Shown in pieces: positions 49,853 through 61,458 of a stretch of 64,000 nucleotides of DNA. Below the pieces are notes generated by a model. The model did no database searches. It was not told the DNA's origin and saw nothing but the letters and a program-made list of their open reading frames with translations. Location of the stretch: contig JAYMFD010002485.1 in assembly GCA_035771175.1 (NCBI GenBank), positions 1-64,000 of the forward strand, given 5' to 3'. Numbering within the stretch: the first letter of the stretch is position 1; each line of letters opens with the position of its first letter. The stretch is from Paratinospora sagittata. Its lineage: Eukaryota; Streptophyta; Magnoliopsida; Ranunculales; Menispermaceae. The position numbers and the translations under genes are program-made.

Positions 49853-52800
49853 GTCCCAATATCCTTCTAGGAAGCCCCGGAATAGATGGAACTCCGTTCC
49901 AATATCCCGGTGAATTTTTGACCCCCAAATCTCAAATTTTGGTTTAAATGAACTAAATTTACTTAGAAAATGTGTTTCAGGCAATCGCGATCAATCCACC
50001 AGATTGCTTTCTCCACCTACTCTTTAAGCGAGTTCCAATATCCTTCTAGCAACCCCCCAGAATAGATGGAACTCCGTTCGAACATCCCGATGACTTTTTA
50101 ACCCCTAAATATCAAATTTTGGTTTAAATGAACTAAATTTACTTAGAAAATGTGTTTGAGGCAATCGCTACCAATCCACCAGATTGCTTTCTCCACCAAC
50201 TCTTTGAGCGAGTCCCAATATCCTTCTAGGAAGCCCCGGAATAGATGGAACTCCATTCCAATATCCCGGTGAATTTTTGACCCCCAAATCTCAAATTTTG
50301 GTTTAAATGAACTAAATTTACTTAGAAATGTGTTTGAGGCAATCGCGATCAATCCACCAGATTGCTTTCTCCACCTACTCTTTAAGCGAGTTCCAATATC
50401 CTTCTAGCAACCCCCCAGAATAGAGGGAACTCCGTTCGAACATCCCGATGAATTTTTGACCCCTAAATATCAAATTTTGGTTTAAATGAACTAAATTTAC
50501 TTAGAAAATGTGTTTGACGCAACCGCGGCCAATCCACCAGATTGCTTTCTCCACCAACTCTTTGAGCGAGTCCCAATATCCTTCTAGGAAGCCCCGGAAT
50601 AGATGGAACTCCGTTCCAATATCCCGGTGAATTTTTGACCCCCCAAATCTCAAATTTTGGTTTAAATGAACTAAATTTACTTAGAAAATGTGTTTCAGGC
50701 AATCGCGATCAATCCACCAGATTGCTTTCTCCACCTACTCTTTAAGCGAGTTCCAATATCCTTCTAGCAACCCCCCAGAATAGATGGAACTCCGTTCGAA
50801 CATCCCGATGACTTTTTGACCCCTAAATATCAAATTTTGGTTTAAATGAACTAAATTTACTTAGAAAATGTGTTTGAGGCAATCGCTACCAATCCACCAG
50901 ATTGCTTTCTCCACCAACTCTTTGAGCGAGTCCCAATATCTTTCTAGGAAGCCCCGGAATAGATGGAACTCCGTTCCAATATCCCGGTGAATTTTTGACC
51001 CCCAAATCTCAAATTTTGGTTTAAATGAACTAAATTTACTTAGAAAATGTGTTTGAGGCAATCGCGATCAATCCACCAGATTGCTTTCTCCACCTACTCT
51101 TTAAGCGAGTTCCAATATCCTTCTAGCAACCCCCCAGAATAGATGGAACTCCGTTCGAACATCCCGATGAATTTTTGACCCCTAAATATCAAATTTTGGT
51201 TTAAATGAACTAAATTTACTTAGAAAATGTGTTTGAGGCAATCGCTACCAATCCACCAGATTGCTTTCTCCACCAACTCTTTGAGCGAGTCCCAATATCC
51301 TTCTAGGAATCCTCAGAATAGATGGAACTCCGTTCCAATATCCCGAAGAATTTTTGACCCCTAAATATCAAATTTTCTTTTAAATGAACTAAATTTACTT
51401 AGAAAATGTGTTTAAGGCAATCGCGACCAATCCACCAGATTGCTTTCTCCACCAACTCTTTGAGCGAGTCCCAATATCCTTCTAGGAAGCCCCGGAATAG
51501 ATGGAACTCCGTTCCAATATCCCGGTGAATTTTTGACCCCCAAATCTCAAATTTTGGTTTAAATGAACTAAATTTACTTAAAAAATGTGTTTGAGGCAAT
51601 CGCGATCAATCCACCGGATTGCTTTCTCCACCTACTCTTTAAGCGAGTCCCAATATCCTTCTATCAACCCCCCAGAATAGATGGAACTCCGTTCGAATAT
51701 CCCGATGAATTTTTGACCCCTAAATATCAAATTTTGGTTTAAATGAACTAAATTTACTTAGAAAATGTGTTCGAGGCAATCGCTACCAATCCACCATATT
51801 GCTTTCTCCACCAACTCTTTGAGCGAGTCCCAATATCCTTCTAGGAAGCCTCGGAATAGATGGAACTCCGTTCCAATATCCCGGTGAATTTTTTGACCCC
51901 CAAATCTCAAATTTTGGTTTAAATGAACTAAATTTACTTAGAAAATGTGTTTGAGGCAATCGCGATCAATCCACCGGATTGCTTTCTCCACCTACTCTTT
52001 AAGCGAGTCCCAATATCCTTCTATCAACCCCCCAGAATAGATGGAACTCCGTTCGAATATCCTGATGAATTTTTGACCCCTAAATATCAAATTTTGGTTT
52101 AAATGAACTAAATTTACTTAGAAAATGTGTTCGAGGCAATCGCTACCAATCCACCAGATTGCTTTCTCCACCAACTCTTTGAGCGAGTCCCAATATCCTT
52201 TTAGGAAGCCCCAGAATAGATGGAACTCCATTCCAATATCCCGGTGAATTTTTGACCCCCAAATCTCAAATTTTGGTTTAAATGAACTAAATTTACTTAG
52301 AAAATGTGTTGGAGGCAATCGCGATCAATCCACCGTATTGCTTTCTCCACCTACTCTTTAAGCGAGTCCCAATATCCTTCTAGCAACCCCCCAGAATAGA
52401 TGGAACTCCGTTCGAACATCCCGATGACTTTTTGACCCCTAAATATCAAATTTTGGTTTAAATGAACTAAATTTACTTAGAAAATGTGTTCGAGGCAATC
52501 GCTACCAATCCACCAGATTGCTTTCTCCACCAACTCTTTGAGCGAGTCCCAATATCCTTCTAGGAAGCCCCGGAATAGATGGAACTCCGTTCCAATATCC
52601 CGGTGAATTTTTGACCCCCAAATCTCAAATTTTGGTTTAAATGAACTAAATTTACTTAGAAAATGTGTTTGAGGCAATCGCTACCAATCCACCAGATTGC
52701 TTTCTCCACCAACTCTTTGAGCGAGTCCCAATATCCTTCTAGGAATCCTCAGAATAGATGGAACTCCGTTCCAATATCCCGAAGAATTTTTGACCCCTAA

Positions 52801-54934
52801 ATATCAAATTTTCTTTTAAATGAACTAAATTTACTTAGAAAATGTGTTTAAGGCAATCGCGACCAATCCACCAGATTGCTTTCTCCACCAACTCTTTGAG
52901 CGAGTCCCAATATCCTTCTAGGAAGCCCCGGAATAGATGGAACTCCGTTCCAATATCCCGGTGAATTTTTGACCCCCAAATCTCAAATTTTGGTTTAAAT
53001 GAACTAAATTTACTTAGAAAATGTGTTGGAGGCAATCGCGATCAATCCACCGGATTGCTTTCTCCACCTACTCTTTAAGCGAGTCCCAATATCCTTCTAT
53101 CAACCCCCCAGTATAGATGGAATTCCGTTCGAACATCCCGATGAATTTTTGACCCCTAAATATCAAATTTTGGTTTAAATGAACTAAATTTACTTAGAAA
53201 ATGTGTTTGAGGCAATCGCTACCAATCCACCAGATTGCTTTCTCCACCAACTCTTTGAGCGAGTCCCAATATCCTTCTAGGAATCCTCAGAATAGATGGA
53301 ACTCCGTTCCAATATCCCGAAGAATTTTTGACCCCTAAATATCAAATTTTCTTTTAAATGAACTAAATTTACTTAGAAAATGTGTTTAAGGCAATCGCGA
53401 CCAATCCACCAGATTGCTTTCTCCACCAACTCTTTGAGCGAGTCCCAATATCCTTCTAGGAAGCCCCGGAATAGATGGAACTCCGTTCCAATATCCCGGT
53501 GAATTTTTGACCCCCAAATCTCAAATTTTGGTTTAAATGAACTAAATTTACTTAAAAAATGTGTTTGAGGCAATCGCGATCAATCCACCGGATTGCTTTC
53601 TCCACCTACTCTTTAAGCGAGTCCCAATATCCTTCTATCAACCCCCCAGAATAGATGGAACTCCGTTCGAATATCCTGATGAATTTTTGACCCCTAAATA
53701 TCAAATTTTGGTTTAAATGAACTAAATTTACTTAGAAAATGTGTTCGAGGCAATCGCTACCAATCCACCAGATTGCTTTCTCCACCAACTCTTTGAGCGA
53801 GTCCCAATATCCTTTTAGGAAGCCCCAGAATAGATGGAACTCCATTCCAATATCCCGGTGAATTTTTGACCCCCAAATCTCAAATTTTGGTTTAAATGAA
53901 CTAAATTTACTTAGAAAATGTGTTGGAGGCAATCGCGATCAATCCACCGTATTGCTTTCTCCACCTACTCTTTAAGCGAGTCCCAATATCCTTCTAGCAA
54001 CCCCCCAGAATAGATGGAACTCCGTTCGAACATCCCGATGACTTTTTGACCCCTAAATATCAAATTTTGGTTTAAATGAACTAAATTTACTTAGAAAATG
54101 TGTTCGAGGCAATCGCTACCAATCCACCAGATTGCTTTCTCCACCAACTCTTTGAGCGAGTCCCAATATCCTTCTAGGAAGCCCCGGAATAGATGGAACT
54201 CCGGTCCAATATCCCGGTGAATTTTTGACCCCCAAATCTCAAATTTTGGTTTAAATGAACTAAATTTACTTAGAAAATGTGTTTGAGGCAATCGCTACCA
54301 ATCCACCAGATTGCTTTCTCCACCAACTCTTTGAGCGAGTCCCAATATCCTTCTAGGAATCCTCAGAATAGATGGAACTCCGTTCCAATATCCCGAAGAA
54401 TTTTTGACCCCTAAATATCAAATTTTCTTTTAAATGAACTAAATTTACTTAGAAAATGTGTTTAAGGCAATCGCGACCAATCCACCAGATTGCTTTCTCC
54501 ACCAACTCTTTGAGCGAGTCCCAATATCCTTCTAGGAAGCCCCGGAATAGATGGAACTCTGTTCCAATATCCCGGTGAATTTTTGACCCCCAAATCTCAA
54601 ATTTTGGTTTAAATGAACTAAATTTACTTAGAAAATGTGTTGGAGGCAATCGCGATCAATCCACCGGATTGCTTTCTCCACCTACTCTTTAAGCGAGTCC
54701 CAATATCCTTCTATCAACCCCCCAGTATAGATGGAATTCCGTTCGAATATCCCGATGAATTTTTGACCCCTAAATATCAAATTTTCTTTTAAATGAACTA
54801 AATTTACTTAGAAAATGTGTTTAAGGCAATCGCGACCAATCCACCAGATTGCTTTCTCCACCAACTCTTTGAGCGAGTCCCAATATCCTTCTAGGAAGCC
54901 CCGGAATAGATGGAACTCCGTTCCAATATCCCGG
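49701..54934. repeat. 5.2-kb tandem duplication, copy 2
   Basis: Follows copy 1 without a gap and matches 44495-49731. It has only two one-base insertions of its own (near 50641 and 51891). It ends where CCCGGTG (54935 T) replaces CCCGGAG (49732 A). Confidence 0.88.
51942..54747. repeat. 1,614-bp (9-monomer) related blocks
   Basis: About 51942-53133 matches about 53556-54747 at an offset of 1,614 bp, with CCGTTCC near 52589 against CCGGTCC near 54203 among the differences. This shows that parts of the 5.2-kb unit are themselves internally duplicated. Confidence 0.75.
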
Positions 54935-56974
54935 TGAATTTTTGACCCCCAAATCTCAAATTTTGGTTTAAATGAACTAAATTTACTTAGAAAATGTGTT
55001 TCAGGCAATCGCGATCAATCCACCAGATTGCTTTCTCCACCTACTCTTTAAGCGAGTTCCAATATCCTTCTAGCAACCCCCCAGAATAGATGGAACTCCG
55101 TTCGAACATCCCGATGACTTTTTGACCCCTAAATATCAAATTTTGGTTTAAATGAACTAAATTTACTTAGAAAATGTGTTTGAGGCAATCGCTACCAATC
55201 CACCAGATTGCTTTCTCCACCAACTCTTTGAGCGAGTCCCAATATCCTTCTAGGAATCCTCAGAATAGATGGAACTCCGTTCCAATATCCCGAAGAATTT
55301 TTGACCCCTAAATATCAAATTTTCTTTTAAATGAACTAAATTTACTTAGAAAATGTGTTTAAGGCAATCGCGACCAATCCACCAGATTGCTTTCTCCACC
55401 AACTCTTTGAGCGAGTCCCAATATCCTTCTAGGAAGCCCCGGAATAGATGGAACTCCGTTCCAATATCCCGGTGAATTTTTGACCCCCAAATCTCAAATT
55501 TTGGTTTAAATGAACTAAATTTACTTAAAAAATGTGTTTGAGGCAATCGCGATCAATCCACCGGATTGCTTTCTCCACCTACTCTTTAAGCGAGTCCCAA
55601 TATCCTTCTATCAACCCCCCAGAATAGATGGAACTCCGTTCGAATATCCTGATGAATTTTTGACCCCTAAATATCAAATTTTGGTTTAAATGAACTAAAT
55701 TTACTTAGAAAATGTGTTCGAGGCAATCGCTACCAATCCACCAGATTGCTTTCTCCACCAACTCTTTGAGCGAGTCCCAATATCCTTTTAGGAAGCCCCA
55801 GAATAGATGGAACTCCATTCCAATATCCCGGTGAATTTTTGACCCCCAAATCTCAAATTTTGGTTTAAATGAACTAAATTTACTTAGAAAATGTGTTGGA
55901 GGCAATCGCGATCAATCCACCGTATTGCTTTCTCCACCTACTCTTTAAGCGAGTCCCAATATCCTTCTAGCAACCCCCCAGAATAGATGGAACTCCGTTC
56001 GAACATCCCGATGACTTTTTGACCCCTAAATATCAAATTTTGGTTTAAATGAACTAAATTTACTTAGAAAATGTGTTCGAGGCAATCGCTACCAATCCAC
56101 CAGATTGCTTTCTCCACCAACTCTTTGAGCGAGTCCCAATATCCTTCTAGGAAGCCCCGGAATAGATGGAACTCCGGTCCAATATCCCGGTGAATTTTTG
56201 ACCCCCAAATCTCAAATTTTGGTTTAAATGAACTAAATTTACTTAGAAAATGTGTTTGAGGCAATCGCTACCAATCCACCAGATTGCTTTCTCCACCAAC
56301 TCTTTGAGCGAGTCCCAATATCCTTCTAGGAATCCTCAGAATAGATGGAACTCCGTTCCAATATCCCGAAGAATTTTTGACCCCTAAATATCAAATTTTC
56401 TTTTAAATGAACTAAATTTACTTAGAAAATGTGTTTAAGGCAATCGCGACCAATCCACCAGATTGCTTTCTCCACCAACTCTTTGAGCGAGTCCCAATAT
56501 CCTTCTAGGAAGCCCCGGAATAGATGGAACTCTGTTCCAATATCCCGGTGAATTTTTGACCCCCAAATCTCAAATTTTGGTTTAAATGAACTAAATTTAC
56601 TTAGAAAATGTGTTGGAGGCAATCGCGATCAATCCACCGGATTGCTTTCTCCACCTACTCTTTAAGCGAGTCCCAATATCCTTCTATCAACCCCCCAGTA
56701 TAGATGGAATTCCGTTCGAATATCCCGATGAATTTTTGACCCCTAAATATCAAATTTTCTTTTAAATGAACTAAATTTACTTAGAAAATGTGTTTAAGGC
56801 AATCGCGACCAATCCACCAGATTGCTTTCTCCACCAACTCTTTGAGCGAGTCCCAATATCCTTCTAGGAAGCCCCGGAATAGATGGAACTCCGTTCCAAT
56901 ATCCCGGTGAATTTTTGACCCCCAAATCTCAAATTTTGGTTTAAATGAACTAAATTTACTTAGAAAATGTGTTT
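53146..56974. repeat. 1,973-bp (11-monomer) tandem duplication (two copies)
   Basis: 53146-55118 and 55119-56974 match at an offset of 1,973 bp, sharing CCGGTCC (54204/56177), CTCTGTTCC near 54558/56531, CCAGTATAG, and an A-head/C2-tail hybrid near 54705/56678. A third relative lies at about 47.95-49.7 kb. The match ends at TTTCAGG (55002 C) versus TTTGAGG (56975 G). Confidence 0.85.
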
Positions 56975-58421
56975 GAGGCAATCGCGATCAATCCACCAGA
57001 TTGCTTTCTCCACCTACTCTTTAAGCGAGTTCCAATATCCTTCTAGCAACCCCCCAGAATAGATGGAACTCCGTTCGAACATCCCGATGAATTTTTGACC
57101 CCTAAATATCAAATTTTGGTTTAAATGAACTAAATTTACTTAGAAAATGTGTTCGAGGCAATCGCTACCAATCCACCAGATTGCTTTCTCCACCAACTCT
57201 TTGAGCGAGTCCCAATATCCTTTTAGGAAGCCCCAGAATAGATGGAACTCCATTCCAATATCCCGGTGAATTTTTGACCCCCAAATCTCAAATTTTGGTT
57301 TAAATGAACTAAATTTACTTAGAAAATGTGTTGGAGGCAATCGCGATCAATCCACCGTATTGCTTTCTCCACCTACTCTTTAAGCGAGTCCTAATATCCT
57401 TCTAGCAACCCCCCAGAATAGATGGAACTCCGTTCGAACATCCCGATGACTTTTTGACCCCTAAATATCAAATTTTGGTTTAAATGAACTAAATTTACTT
57501 AGAAAATGTGTTCGAGGCAAACGCTACCAATCCACCATATTGCTTTCTCCACCAACTCTTTGAGCGAGTCCCAATATCCTTCTAGGAAGCCCCGGAATAG
57601 ATGGAACTCCGTTCCAATATCCCGATGAATTTTTGACCCCCAAATCTCAAATTTTGGTTTAAATAAACTAAATTTACTTAGAAAATGTGTTGGAGGCAAT
57701 CGCGATCAATCCACCGGATTGCTTTCTCCACCTACTCTTTAAGCGAGTCCCAATATCCTTCTATCAACCCCCCAGAATAGATGGAATTCCGTTCGAATAT
57801 CCCGATGAATTTTTGACCCCTAAATATCAAATTTTGGTTTAAATGAACTAAATTTACTTAGAAAATGTGTTCGAGGCAATCGCTACCAATCCACCAGATT
57901 GCTTTCTCCACCAACTCTTTGAGCGAGTCCCAATATCCTTCTAGGAAGCCCCGGAATAGATGGAACTCCGTTCCAATATCCCGGTGAATTTTTGAGCCCC
58001 AAATCTCAAATTTTGGTTTAAATGAACTAAATTTACTTAGAAATGTGTTTGAGGCAATCGCGATCAATCCACCAGATTGCTTTCTCCACCTACTCTTTAA
58101 GCGAGTTCCAATATCCTTCTAGCAACCCCCCAGAATAGAGGGAACTCCGTTCGAACATCCCGATGAATTTTTGACCCCTAAATATCAAATTTTGGTTTAA
58201 ATGAACTAAATTTACTTAGAAAATGTGTTTGAGGCAATCGTTACCAATCCACCAGATTGCTTTCTCCACCAACTCTTTGAGCGAGTCCCAATATCCTTCT
58301 AGGAATCCCCAGAATAGCTGGAACTCCGTTCCAATATCCCGGAGAATTTTTGACCCCTAAATATCAAATTTTGTTTTAAATGAACTAAATTTACTTAGAA
58401 AATGTGTTTGAGGCAACCGCG
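56808..58421. repeat. Copy of the 42.99-44.60 kb block
   Basis: Nine monomers with the unique TAAATAAAC marker, identical in order to 42990-44604. Private changes include GCAAACGCT near 57521 and AATAGCTGG near 58317. After 58421 the sequence instead follows the 45.3 kb or 50.5 kb block. Confidence 0.83.
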
Positions 58422-61400
58422 GCCAATCCACCAGATTGCTTTCTCCACCAACTCTTTGAGCGAGTCCCAATATCCTTCTAGGAAGCCCCGGAATAGATGG
58501 AACTCCGTTCCAATATCCCGGTGAATTTTTGACCCCCAAATCTCAAATTTTGGTTTAAATGAACTAAATTTACTTAGAAAATGTGTTTCAGGCAATCGCG
58601 ATCAATCCACCAGATTGCTTTCTCCACCTACTCTTTAAGCGAGTTCCAATATCCTTCTAGCAACCCCCCAGAATAGATGGAACTCCGTTCGAACATCCCG
58701 ATGACTTTTTGACCCCTAAATATCAAATTTTGGTTTAAATGAACTAAATTTACTTAGAAAATGTGTTTGAGGCAATCGCTACCAATCCACCAGATTGCTT
58801 TCTCCACCAACTCTTTGAGCGAGTCCCAATATCTTTCTAGGAAGCCCCGGAATAGATGGAACTCCGTTCCAATATCCCGGTGAATTTTTGACCCCCAAAT
58901 CTCAAATTTTGGTTTAAATGAACTAAATTTACTTAGAAAATGTGTTTGAGGCAATCGCGATCAATCCACCAGATTGCTTTCTCCACCTACTCTTTAAGCG
59001 AGTTCCAATATCCTTCTAGCAACCCCCCAGAATAGATGGAACTCCGTTCGAACATCCCGATGAATTTTTGACCCCTAAATATCAAATTTTGGTTTAAATG
59101 AACTAAATTTACTTAGAAAATGTGTTTGAGGCAATCGCTACCAATCCACCAGATTGCTTTCTCCACCAACTCTTTGAGCGAGTCCCAATATCCTTTTAGG
59201 AATCCTCAGAATAGATGGAACTCCGTTCCAATATCCCGAAGAATTTTTGACCCCTAAATATCAAATTTTCTTTTAAATGAACTAAATTTACTTAGAAAAT
59301 GTGTTCAAGGCAATCGCGACCAATCCACCAGATTGCTTTCTCCACCAACTCTTTGAGCGAGTCCCAATATCCTTCTAGGAAGCCCCGGAATAGATGGAAC
59401 TCCGTTCCAATATCCCGGTGAATTTTTGACCCCCAAATCTCAAATTTTGGTTTAAATGAACTAAATTTACTTAAAAAATGTGTTTGAGGCAATCGCGATC
59501 AATCCACCGGATTGCTTTCTCCACCTACTCTTTAAGCGAGTCCCAATATCCTTCTATCAACCCCCCAGAATAGATGGAACTCCGTTCGAATATCCCGATG
59601 AATTTTTGACCCCTAAATATCAAATTTTGGTTTAAATGAACTAAATTTACTTAGAAAATGTGTTCGAGGCAATCGCTACCAATCCACCAGATTGCTTTCT
59701 CCACCAACTCTTTGAGCGAGTCCCAATATCCTTCTAGGAAGCCTCGGAATAGATGGAACTCCGTTCCAATATCCCGGTGAATTTTTGACCCCCAAATCTC
59801 AAATTTTGGTTTAAATGAACTAAATTTACTTAGAAAATGTGTTTGAGGCAATCGCGATCAATCCACCGGATTGCTTTCTCCACCTACTCTTTAAGCGAGT
59901 CCCAATATCCTTCTATCAACCCCCCAGAATAGATGGAACTCCGTTCGAATATCCTGATGAATTTTTGACCCCTAAATATCAAATTTTGGTTTAAATGAAC
60001 TAAATTTACTTAGAAAATGTGTTCGAGGCAATCGCTACCAATCCACCAGATTGCTTTCTCCACCAACTCTTTGAGCGAGTCCCAATATCCTTTTAGGAAG
60101 CCCCAGAATAGATGGAACTCCATTCCAATATCCCGGTGAATTTTTGACCCCCAAATCTCAAATTTTGGTTTAAATGAACTAAATTTACTTAGAAAATGTG
60201 TTGGAGGCAATCGCGATCAATCCACCGTATTGCTTTCTCCACCTACTCTTTAAGCGAGTCCCAATATCCTTCTAGCAACCCCCCAGAATAGATGGAACTC
60301 CGTTCGAACATCCCGATGACTTTTTGACCCCTAAATATCAAATTTTGGTTTAAATGAACTAAATTTACTTAGAAAATGTGTTCGAGGCAATCGCTACCAA
60401 TCCACCAGATTGCTTTCTCCACCAACTCTTTGAGCGAGTCCCAATATCCTTCTAGGAAGCCCCGGAATAGATGGAACTCCGTTCCAATATCCCGGTGAAT
60501 TTTTGACCCCCAAATCTCAAATTTTGGTTTAAATGAACTAAATTTACTTAGAAAATGTGTTTGAGGCAATCGCTACCAATCCACCAGATTGCTTTCTCCA
60601 CCAACTCTTTGAGCGAGTCCCAATATCCTTCTAGGAATCCTCAGAATAGATGGAACTCCGTTCCAATATCCCGAAGAATTTTTGACCCCTAAATATCAAA
60701 TTTTCTTTTAAATGAACTAAATTTACTTAGAAAATGTGTTTAAGGCAATCGCGACCAATCCACCAGATTGCTTTCTCCACCAACTCTTTGAGCGAGTCCC
60801 AATATCCTTCTAGGAAGCCCCGGAATAGATGGAACTCCGTTCCAATATCCCGGTGAATTTTTGACCCCCAAATCTCAAATTTTGGTTTAAATGAACTAAA
60901 TTTACTTAGAAAATGTGTTGGAGGCAATCGCGATCAATCCACCGGATTGCTTTCTCCACCTACTCTTTAAGCGAGTCCCAATATCCTTCTATCAACCCCC
61001 CAGTATAGATGGAATTCCGTTCGAATATCCCGATGAATTTTTGACCCCTAAATATCAAATTTTGGTTTAAATGAACTAAATTTACTTAGAAAATGTGTTC
61101 GAGGCAATCGCGATCAATCCACTAGATTGCTTTCTCCACCAACTCTTTGAGCGAGTCCCAATATCCTTCTAGGAAGCCCCGGAATAGATGGAACTCCGTT
61201 CCAATATCCCGGTGAATTTTTGAGCCCCAAATCTCAAATTTTGGTTTAAATGAACTAAATTTACTTAGAAATGTGTTTGAGGCAATCGCGATCAATCCAC
61301 CAGATTGCTTTCTCCACCTACTCTTTAAGCGAGTTCCAATATCCTTCTAGCAACCCCCCAGAATAGAGGGAACTCCGTTCGAATATCCCGATGACTTTTT

Positions 61401-61458
61401 GAACCCTAAATATCAAATTTTGGTTTAAATGAACTAAATTTACTTAGAAAATGTGTTT
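57873..61458. repeat. Second 3,585-bp (20-monomer) tandem duplication, copy 1
   Basis: Matches 61459 to the window end at an offset of 3,586 bp (3,585 after a one-base deletion near 63018). It has the same length in monomers as the duplication at 5.4-11.7 kb but different monomer content, so it is a separate event. Confidence 0.84.
58422..60955. repeat. Copy of the 45.3-47.8 / 50.5-53.1 kb block
   Basis: Matches at offsets of about 13,100 bp (73 monomers) and 7,892 bp, sharing ATATCTTTCTAGG near 58831. It lacks GACGCAACC and lacks the indels of the 46.6 kb patch. It reads CTTTTAGGAATCC near 59194 and GTGTTCAAGG near 59304, both private within the window. Confidence 0.78.

Noticed and set aside
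50463..50702. 79-codon minus-strand frame spanning more than one monomer
   Set aside because: Created by a single extra C near 50641 that joins two frames of the satellite; a by-product of an indel, not a gene.
61401..61411. AACCCTAAA near 61402, resembling a plant telomere unit or telo-box
   Set aside because: CCCTAAA occurs once per A/C monomer as part of GACCCCTAAATATC. The extra A here is a single C-to-A change. There is no tandem telomere repeat.
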